This document shows, in pieces, positions 15,810 through 21,515 of a DNA stretch of 21,515 nt. The stretch's first letter is position 1, and every line of letters starts with the position of its first letter. This DNA comes from Acidimicrobiia bacterium. Its GTDB lineage: Bacteria; Actinomycetota; Acidimicrobiia; Acidimicrobiales; CATQHL01. The stretch is from contig JAGWAK010000040.1 in NCBI GenBank assembly GCA_021296435.1, positions 1 through 21,515 on the forward strand, given 5' to 3'. The notes below the pieces were generated by a model. That model had not been told where the DNA came from and made no database searches. It saw only the letters and a list, made by a program, of their open reading frames with translations. Made by a program: the position numbers and the translations under genes.

Positions 15810-15890
15810 TTCCCGCCCCGCGCGGGCACGCCCTCGTGCGGGTCTCACTCCGTGAACGGTTCGACGTAACTGCCACCTCAGGATCGACGC

Positions 15891-17246
15891 ATGACGAAGC
15901 AGAGCGTGAAGCGGGTCGCCCTGGCGTACTCCGGCGGTCTCGATACATCGGTGATGGTCACCTGGTTGAAGGAGAACTACGACTGCGAAGTCGTGGCGGT
16001 CGTCGTGGACGTCGGCCAGAAGGAGGACTTCGAGGCGGCTCGCGAGAAGGCGATGGCGACCGGTGCGATCGCCTGCCGGGTCATCGACCTGCGCGAGGAG
16101 TTCCTGACCGAATGCGCCTTCCCCGCTCTGAAGGCGGGGGCCGTGTACGAAGGCCGCTACCTGCTCGGCACCTCGCTGGCCCGGCCCGTGATCGCGGCCG
16201 CCCAGGTCGAGGTCGCGCGCGAGTACAACTGCGACGCGGTCGCGCACGGATGCACCGGCAAGGGCAACGACCAGGTGCGGTTCGAACTCACCTACCAGGC
16301 GCTCGCTCCGGACCTGACCGTGATCGCCCCGTGGCGCGAGTGGGAAATCACCTCCAGGGAGGACGCCTTCGCCTACGCCGCGGAACGGAACATCCCCGTG
16401 CCGGGCAGCCCCCGGAAGCTGTACAGCATCGACCGGAACCTGTGGCACACGTCGTTCGAGGGCGGCATCCTCGAGGATCCGGGCGCGGCCGCGCCGGACG
16501 AGTTGCGGGAACTGACGGTCGATGCGGCCGAAGCGCCGGACACGCCCGAGGACGTCGTGATCTCCTTCGAGGGCGGCGTCCCGGTGGCGCTCAGCGGTGA
16601 GGCGCTCGATCCGGTGACGCTGATTCAGCGTCTGAACGAGAAGGCGGGAGCCCACGGGGTGGGGCGCGTGGACCTCGTCGAGAACCGGCTCGTGGGCATG
16701 AAGAGCCGCGGCGTCTACGAGACGCCGGCGGGAACGGTCCTTGTCGCCGCGCTCGCCGATCTCGAGTCGATCACGCTCGACCGGGACACGGCGGGCTTCA
16801 AGCGGGGGATCGCCGACCGCTACGCGGAGCTCGTCTATCAGGGCCTCTGGTTCTCGCCGCTGCGTGCGGCCTTCGACGCGTTCCTCGATGAGGCGCACGC
16901 GACCTCGACCGGGGACGTGACTGTTCGGCTGTTCAAGGGCTCCGCGATGCCGGTGGCTCGCACGTCGCCCTTCTCGCTGTATCGGGAGGATCTCGCCACG
17001 TTCGAGGAAGATTCGGTCTACGACCAGGCCGACGCCGGCGGCTTCGTTCGCCTGTGGGGCCTGCCTTCGAGTCTGGCGGCGCGAGTGCGGCAGGCGGCGG
17101 AGGCGAACGGCCCCGTCACCGACTTCGCGTCCAACGGCGCGGATGCGGCCCGGGTTGGCCCGGAGGGGGGCACGGGACCGGGAATGGCGGTGCCGGCGGG
17201 CCTGCCCAGGCGAGCCGGCCGGCCGCTGGTGTCCACCCGAGGCTGA
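15891..17246 (+). CDS. argG: Argininosuccinate synthase
   Basis: ArgG condenses citrulline and aspartate with ATP to argininosuccinate, the penultimate arginine step. The protein has 451 residues. The N-terminal PP-loop AYSGGLDTS (12-20) binds ATP pyrophosphate. Other signatures are YEGRYLLGTSLARP, AHGCTGKGNDQVRFE, WREWEITSRED, YSIDRNLWHTSFEGGILEDP and ENRLVGMKSRGVYETP. The core ends as usual at LWGLP (to residue 392), but a further 59 residues follow, starting with a short helix and then Gly/Pro/Arg-rich sequence, so the protein is longer than the usual 400 or so. AGGA (15880-15883) lies seven bases before the ATG. It is the first gene of argG-argH-argR, separated from argH by six bases, and is probably repressed by ArgR. 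Confidence 0.97.
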   Translation: MTKQSVKRVALAYSGGLDTSVMVTWLKENYDCEVVAVVVDVGQKEDFEAAREKAMATGAIACRVIDLREEFLTECAFPALKAGAVYEGRYLLGTSLARPVIAAAQVEVAREYNCDAVAHGCTGKGNDQVRFELTYQALAPDLTVIAPWREWEITSREDAFAYAAERNIPVPGSPRKLYSIDRNLWHTSFEGGILEDPGAAAPDELRELTVDAAEAPDTPEDVVISFEGGVPVALSGEALDPVTLIQRLNEKAGAHGVGRVDLVENRLVGMKSRGVYETPAGTVLVAALADLESITLDRDTAGFKRGIADRYAELVYQGLWFSPLRAAFDAFLDEAHATSTGDVTVRLFKGSAMPVARTSPFSLYREDLATFEEDSVYDQADAGGFVRLWGLPSSLAARVRQAAEANGPVTDFASNGADAARVGPEGGTGPGMAVPAGLPRRAGRPLVSTRG

Positions 17247-17252
17247 CCACCC

Positions 17253-18743
17253 GTGACGGAAGGACCCGAAGGGAGAGCGCCGGGCGACGCCCTTTGGGGA
17301 GGGCGCTTCGCGGTCCCCGTACATCCGGCGATCCTCGAGTTCACGAACTCGCTCCCGTTCGACCGCAGGCTGGTGCGGCACGACCTCCTCGCGAGCCTCG
17401 CGCATGCCCGCATGTTGCGCGAGACGGAAATCCTCTCGACGGCTGACAGCAACCTGATTCTGTCGGGGCTGTCGGAGATCCTGCGGGACGTGGAGAACGG
17501 CGAACTCAGGGTCGAAGGGCCGGACGAGGACGTGCACACCTGGATCGAACGCACGCTCGTCGAGCGCGTGGGCGAAGCGGGCAAGCGGCTGCACACCGCG
17601 AGGAGCCGGAACGACCAGACCGCGATCGCGCTCAGGCTCTACGTGCGCGAGCGGCTCGAGGACATCCTTTCGGGGGTGGCCGGGTTGCAGCGGGTGCTGA
17701 CGGGCCAGGCGGCCTTGTTTCGGGAGACTTTCCTGCCCGGCTATACCCACCTGCAGCAGGGACAGCCGGTCAGCCTCGCGCACCACCTCCTGGCCCACGT
17801 GGCCTCGCTGGCCGCGGACGCGGAACGGCTCCGCGCGGCGCACCGGCTGGCGGGCGTGTCGCCGCTCGGCGCGGGGGCACTCGCCGGGACGTCGTTCCCG
17901 ATCGATCCGCAGCGCAGCGCCGCCCTGCTGGGGCTCGACCGCACCTTCGCCAACAGCATGCACGTCGTCGGCGACCGCGACTACGTGCTCGACGCGGCGT
18001 ACGCCTGCGCCATGCTCTCCGTGCACCTGTCGCGCTGGGCGGACGAGATCGTGCTCTGGTCGACGCGCGAGTTCGGGTTCATCGACCTCGACGACTCCGT
18101 GGCGCAGGGCAGCAGCATCATGCCGCAGAAGAAGAATCCGGAGGCCGCCGAGATCCTGCGCGGCAAGTCGGCGCGGGCGATCGGAAACGTGACGTCGCTG
18201 CTCGCGCTGATGAAGGGTCTCCCCCTCACCTTCAACAGCGACTTTCAGGAGGACAAGGAGCGCCTCTTCGACTCCTTCGACACGGCGGACTGGTCGCTGG
18301 CGGCGGCGATCGCGATCGCGCGGGGCGTGAGCTACCGGACCGATGCCATGAAGGCGGCGCTCGCCGGCGGGATGCTGACCGCGACCGAACTCGCCGACTA
18401 TCTCGTCCGCGGCGGCGTCCCCTTCAGGACCGCACACCACGAGGTGGGCGAGGCGGTGCGCCTGGCCGAGGAAGGCGGCGTGGAGCTGTGGGAACTGGAC
18501 CTCGAAACCCTTCGGACGTGCTGCCCCACGGTGGGAGACGACGTGCACGAAGTGCTGCGCCCGGAGGCCGCCGTCGTCGCGCACGACTCGCCGGGCGGGC
18601 CGGCGCCGGGACGCGTGCTGGAACAGTTGCAGACGTGCGACCGCGAAGTGGCGGCGCTCGAAGCCTGGCTCGATGGCCGCACCGAGCCGCCGATCCGGCG
18701 CGCCCACCTCGAGGAGCGGCTGCTGGACGCGGAGATCGCGTGA
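17253..18743 (+). CDS. argH: Argininosuccinate lyase
   Basis: ArgH splits argininosuccinate into arginine and fumarate, the last arginine step. The 496-residue product of the fumarase/aspartase superfamily shows WGGRF near the start, HTARSRNDQ (catalytic region), GYTHLQQGQPVSLAHH (with the catalytic base region), and the superfamily signature GSSIMPQKKNPEAAEILRGK with the mobile catalytic-serine loop. It is slightly longer than the roughly 460-residue norm, mostly from a C-terminal extension after the conserved helical core. The GTG start at 17253 is six bases after the argG stop, and the stop overlaps the argR start in a GTGA, indicating one transcript with coupled translation. Confidence 0.97.
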   Translation: MTEGPEGRAPGDALWGGRFAVPVHPAILEFTNSLPFDRRLVRHDLLASLAHARMLRETEILSTADSNLILSGLSEILRDVENGELRVEGPDEDVHTWIERTLVERVGEAGKRLHTARSRNDQTAIALRLYVRERLEDILSGVAGLQRVLTGQAALFRETFLPGYTHLQQGQPVSLAHHLLAHVASLAADAERLRAAHRLAGVSPLGAGALAGTSFPIDPQRSAALLGLDRTFANSMHVVGDRDYVLDAAYACAMLSVHLSRWADEIVLWSTREFGFIDLDDSVAQGSSIMPQKKNPEAAEILRGKSARAIGNVTSLLALMKGLPLTFNSDFQEDKERLFDSFDTADWSLAAAIAIARGVSYRTDAMKAALAGGMLTATELADYLVRGGVPFRTAHHEVGEAVRLAEEGGVELWELDLETLRTCCPTVGDDVHEVLRPEAAVVAHDSPGGPAPGRVLEQLQTCDREVAALEAWLDGRTEPPIRRAHLEERLLDAEIA

Positions 18744-19207
18744 CGCCGGCACGCCGCAGAGCGCGCGAGCGGGCGATCCTGCAGATCATCGACCGCCGGC
18801 CGATCCGGACGCAGACCGAACTCGTGGACGCGCTCGCGCGGGAGGGCGTCTCCACGACCCAGGCGACGCTGTCGCGGGATATTCGGCGCCTCGGCGTCGT
18901 GAAGCGGCCCGGCGCGCGCGGGCCCCGGTATCAGCGCGCCGAGCCCGAGACCACCCCGCCCAACCCGCGCCGCGTGCTGGCGGTGACGCTCAGCGAGTTC
19001 GCGCTGGAGGTCGGCCCGGGCGACGCGCTGCTCGCGATCCGGACGCTGAGCGGTTGCGCCAACGCCGTCGCGATCGCCGTCGATGAGTCGGACCTGGAGG
19101 GCGTCGTCGCGACGGTCGCGGGAGACGACACGATTCTCATCCTGTGCCGCGACGCGGAGGTGCGGTCCCGGCTCACCGCCGAGCTCAGGTCTCTGGCCGG
19201 CCTCTGA
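18740..19207 (+). CDS. argR: Arginine repressor
   Basis: ArgR is the hexameric arginine-responsive repressor of arginine synthesis genes. The GTG at 18740 overlaps the argH stop by four bases and gives 155 residues, the normal size. Residues 1-66 form the winged helix-turn-helix with IRTQTELVDALAREGVSTTQ and the recognition segment ATLSRDIRRLGVVK. The C-terminal oligomerisation and arginine-binding domain (about 77-155) has LSGCANAVAIAVDES and VVATVAGDDTILILCR; the GDD motif (128-130) is the arginine-binding signature. Lying last in argG-argH-argR, it likely autoregulates through the ARG box upstream of argG. Confidence 0.95.
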   Translation: MTPARRRARERAILQIIDRRPIRTQTELVDALAREGVSTTQATLSRDIRRLGVVKRPGARGPRYQRAEPETTPPNPRRVLAVTLSEFALEVGPGDALLAIRTLSGCANAVAIAVDESDLEGVVATVAGDDTILILCRDAEVRSRLTAELRSLAGL

Positions 19208-19222
19208 GAGGCCTCTGAGAGG
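19201..19222. repeat. Tandem 11-bp near-palindrome at the end of argR
   Basis: CCTCTGAGAGG occurs twice back to back, the first copy containing the argR stop codon. Each copy is an inverted repeat around a central G, and the junction forms the perfect palindrome AGAGGCCTCT. No T-tract follows, so a terminator role in this 78-base convergent gap is only possible, not shown. Confidence 0.5.
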
Positions 19223-19285
19223 AAAAGCGTCACCCTCTATCGCCGTCCGGCGAGGGTTCGACCCGGCGGGCGGGCGAGGGGAGCG

Positions 19286-20860
19286 CTACCGGGTGCCGCT
19301 CGTGATCGGCTGGCCCGGGTAGACGCCGGGCACGATCTCTCCGTCCCGGACCACCGCCGTTCCTTCGACGAGGAGGTGCATGACCCCTTCCGAGGGCGCG
19401 GCCGGATCCGCGTACGTCGAGCGGTCGATGATCGTCTCCGGGTCGAACACGACGATGTCCGCGTCGGCGCCGGCCCGCACCCTGCCCTTCCGCGCCATCA
19501 CCGGCGCGAAGCCCTCGACCCGCTGCGCCGGCAGGATCGTCATCTTGGCAAGCGCGTCCATGAGGCTCAGCGCCCCGCGCTCACGCACGTAGTGTCCGAG
19601 CACCCGCGAGTAGGTGCCCGCACCACGGGGATGGATCGCTTCGTACAGGTACGGGATTCCGTCGCTGGCCACGATCACGTCGGGCTGCGCGACGATCCAC
19701 TCGTTCGTCTCCTCGTTCCGCCCGTGGATCACGACCCAGCCGCCCTGCTCCCGGTAGCGGCGAAAGCTCTCAGCGTTCAGCCGCTCCGGCGTCCCGGACC
19801 ACTGCAGACGGCTGTAATCCTCGTCGGAGAGCCCCTCCCACGAGTCGAACAGGGCCGATTCTATACGCGTCGAGCCCGCCGTATAGGGGTAGGATTCGGT
19901 CGTGATGTCGATCCCGCGCTCGCGCGCCCCGCGGATCATCTCCAGCGTCGTGCGCGCCATCTCGTCGGCGCTCGAGTTCATGTGGACGATGTGGAGCGAG
20001 GCCCCCGTCGCGAGCGCGTTCGCGATCACCTCCTGGAAGGCCCCCAGCGTGCCGCCCGAGTTCTCGCCCCGGATGTGCACGTAGGCCGGGGCCCCCTGCG
20101 CCGCGGCAAGCTGAAAGGCCCGGTAGATCTCCGTCCGCGACGCGCCCGGCGTGTAGGTGATCCCGAATCCGATCCCGAGCCCGCCCTCCTCCAGGCCCGA
20201 AGCGATGAGCCCGTTCAGTTCGAGAATCTGATCGTCGTCCAATTCACTGTACACCGCCTCCGACTCGAACGGACTGGGCTCCCCCGGGGGCGTCATCGTC
20301 GAGTGTCCCACGTCCACGCCCGTGACGAGCTTCACGCGAGCACCCGGGTGGCTCACCGTCGCTCCGAAGTGGATGGGAGCCGTCCCCTCGCGCGAGGCGA
20401 CCCATTCGGCCACCGGGTACACGCCAATCTCCATCTCGAGCGCCGTCGTTACGCCGTCGAGCGCCTGGAGCTTCGCGCTCACCGTGTCCTGTCCATGGGC
20501 GTGCAGGTCGATGAAGCCGGGCGCGACCACGAGGCCCGTGGCGTCGATCGTGTCCCGTCCCGCCACGCCCCCCTCCTCGACCGCCGTGATCCGTCCGTCG
20601 GCGACCGCGACATCGCGCACCGCGTCCAGCCGCGTCTCCGGGTCCATGACCCGACCGCCGAGGATGACGAGGTCCGCGACGCCCCCGGCCCCCGCGGCCG
20701 CGTCCCCGCTTTCGGGGGAACTTTCGGGAGCACCTTCCGGCGAAGCGCATGCCGCAAACGCGAGGGACATCAGCCACGCGATTCCGAGCGTCGAGGTTCG
20801 CCGCCCGCGCGCCGTCCGCCGGCCACGGCCGACGCCCCTGCCGCCCCTGTCGATCGTCAT
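19286..20860 (-). CDS. Exported D-aminoacylase-like amidohydrolase
   Basis: This 524-residue metal-dependent amidohydrolase resembles N-acyl-D-amino-acid deacylases and related D-aminoacylases, which hydrolyse N-acylated D-amino acids. A basic N-terminus (to about 22) and hydrophobic stretch ending AFAAC38 suggest a lipoprotein or secretory signal, followed by a Glu/Ser/Ala-rich linker. The enzyme domain begins VADLVILGGRVMDPETRLDAV with the usual beta-sandwich edge. It continues through FIDLHAHG (His120 and His122), VHIRGE (His262), LHIVHMNSS (His290 and His293) and VASDG (Asp400, the catalytic acid position), and ends with a returning beta-sandwich strand (VRAGADADIVVFDPETI). At the place where characterised D-aminoacylases have a metal-bridging Cys, this protein reads GVTTALEMEIG. 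AAAGGTGG lies a few bases before the ATG, which overlaps the upstream stop in ATGA. Substrate is unproven. Confidence 0.87.
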   Translation of the reverse strand: MTIDRGGRGVGRGRRTARGRRTSTLGIAWLMSLAFAACASPEGAPESSPESGDAAAGAGGVADLVILGGRVMDPETRLDAVRDVAVADGRITAVEEGGVAGRDTIDATGLVVAPGFIDLHAHGQDTVSAKLQALDGVTTALEMEIGVYPVAEWVASREGTAPIHFGATVSHPGARVKLVTGVDVGHSTMTPPGEPSPFESEAVYSELDDDQILELNGLIASGLEEGGLGIGFGITYTPGASRTEIYRAFQLAAAQGAPAYVHIRGENSGGTLGAFQEVIANALATGASLHIVHMNSSADEMARTTLEMIRGARERGIDITTESYPYTAGSTRIESALFDSWEGLSDEDYSRLQWSGTPERLNAESFRRYREQGGWVVIHGRNEETNEWIVAQPDVIVASDGIPYLYEAIHPRGAGTYSRVLGHYVRERGALSLMDALAKMTILPAQRVEGFAPVMARKGRVRAGADADIVVFDPETIIDRSTYADPAAPSEGVMHLLVEGTAVVRDGEIVPGVYPGQPITSGTR

Positions 20861-21515
20861 GCGACCACCTTTCCCGGGTTCATGAGCCGCTTCGGGTCGA
20901 GCGCCTCCTTGATCGAACGCATGGCGTCGACCGCATCTCCGTGCTGCGCCCGCATGTAGGGGATCTTCCCGTAACCGACCCCATGCTCGCCGGTGCAGGT
21001 GCCGCCGACCGCGATCGCCTGCTCGATCATGCGCGCGTTCACCCGCTTCGCCCGCGCCATCTCCTCCTGGTCGTCCGGATCGACGATGAACAGGACATGG
21101 AAATTCCCGTCTCCCGCGTGCGCGACGATCGGGGCCAGCAGACCCTCCGCGTCGATGTCCTCGCGGGTCTTCAGTAGGCATTCGGCGAGCGAGGAGATGG
21201 GGACGCAGACATCCGTCGCCCACCCCCGGGCCCCCGGACGCAGGGCGAGCGAGGCGTAGTAGGCCTCGTGCCGGGCCGCCCACAGCCGCGACCGCTCCTC
21301 GGCGCGCGTGGCCCACTCGAAGTCGGTCCCGCCGAGTTCCTTCGCGATGAGACCCACTTCGGTCGACTGCTCCTCGACGCCGGCGGCCGACCCGTGGAAC
21401 TCGAAGAAGAGCGTGGGACGCACGGGATAGTCGAAGTCGGAATACCGGTTCACCGCGTCCATCTGCACTTCGTCGAGGAGTTCGACCCGCGCGATCGGCA
21501 CTCCGCTCTGGATGG
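20857..21515 (-). CDS. FAD-linked oxidase (GlcD / D-lactate dehydrogenase type), C-terminal part
   Basis: This is the C-terminal domain of an FAD-dependent 2-hydroxyacid dehydrogenase of the glycolate oxidase GlcD / D-lactate dehydrogenase (cytochrome) family, which oxidises D-2-hydroxyacids to keto acids. The frame runs to the right edge, so the FAD-binding N-terminal half is outside; the GTG at 21501 is an internal valine (preceded in frame by Ile-Gln-Ser-Gly). Visible signatures are ARVELLDEVQMDAVN, LFFEFHG, IVAHAGDGNFHVLFIVDP with the metal-ligand histidines, and GGTCTGEHGVGYGKI near the end, followed by ALDPKRLMNPGKV. The stop overlaps the amidohydrolase start in ATGA, so both are translated together. 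The exact substrate cannot be told from this part. Confidence 0.92.
   Translation of the reverse strand, partial: IQSGVPIARVELLDEVQMDAVNRYSDFDYPVRPTLFFEFHGSAAGVEEQSTEVGLIAKELGGTDFEWATRAEERSRLWAARHEAYYASLALRPGARGWATDVCVPISSLAECLLKTREDIDAEGLLAPIVAHAGDGNFHVLFIVDPDDQEEMARAKRVNARMIEQAIAVGGTCTGEHGVGYGKIPYMRAQHGDAVDAMRSIKEALDPKRLMNPGKVVA

Noticed and set aside
15785..15874. Possible leader peptide starting ATG-TTT-ATT in the argG leader
   Set aside because: The ATG lies inside the ARG box and -35 region, upstream of the likely transcript start, has no ribosome-binding site and its frame runs on into argG.
15789..18752. 987-codon open frame on the minus strand opposite argG and argH
   Set aside because: It is a shadow of two unmistakable genes in GC-rich DNA; its translation is Arg/Val/His-rich with no recognisable domain.

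Overview
The window is GC-rich (roughly two thirds G+C by eye), densely packed bacterial chromosome. Codons almost always end in G or C, so many long antisense open frames are shadows. Tat-type and lipoprotein signals, a TonB C-terminal domain and non-parasite nucleotide-transporter-like proteins point to a Gram-negative-type bacterium. My best guess, from family resemblance only, is a Gemmatimonadota-like lineage. I see no rRNA, tRNA, CRISPR array, insertion sequence, phage gene or origin.

Layout. (1) 3-1061 (+): 3' part of a class V aminotransferase, cut by the left edge. (2) 1080-3386 (-): a two-gene unit with a small Tat-type subunit (gluconate 2-dehydrogenase subunit 3 family) followed by its GMC-type flavoprotein partner, whose frame is broken near 2526. 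(3) 3572-5363 (+): two overlapping genes for Tat-exported xylose-isomerase-like TIM barrels, the second of the hydroxypyruvate isomerase type. With unit 2 this looks like a periplasmic sugar oxidation and isomerisation module. (4) 5299-8211: two divergent paralogues of the ATP/ADP translocase (NTT/Tlc) family; the leftward one overlaps the end of the isomerase gene by 65 bp. (5) 8223-12419 (+): glycerophosphodiester phosphodiesterase, DNA polymerase IV, a PH-like membrane protein, an HD hydrolase, a 39-residue MetS-like membrane peptide, and a repeat-rich protein with a TonB C-terminal domain. (6) 12487-15691 (+): carB, with an apparent 20-base deletion that breaks the frame in its second half and an in-frame gap at the equivalent place in its first half. 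(7) 15780-19207 (+): argG-argH-argR behind an AT-rich promoter carrying a good ARG-box match, so the last gene probably represses its own operon together with argG and argH. (8) 19286-21515 (-): an FAD-linked oxidase (cut by the right edge) coupled by an ATGA overlap to an exported D-aminoacylase-like amidohydrolase.

How the genes fit together: carB supplies carbamoyl phosphate for arginine and pyrimidines, and argG/argH complete arginine synthesis under ArgR. No new multi-gene defence or mobile system is evident. The most unusual features are three short gaps of about 20-24 bases in otherwise well conserved genes, a start region built of repeated start codons, a 12-bp tandem repeat whose last copy supplies a ribosome-binding site, and an orphan MetS-like peptide.
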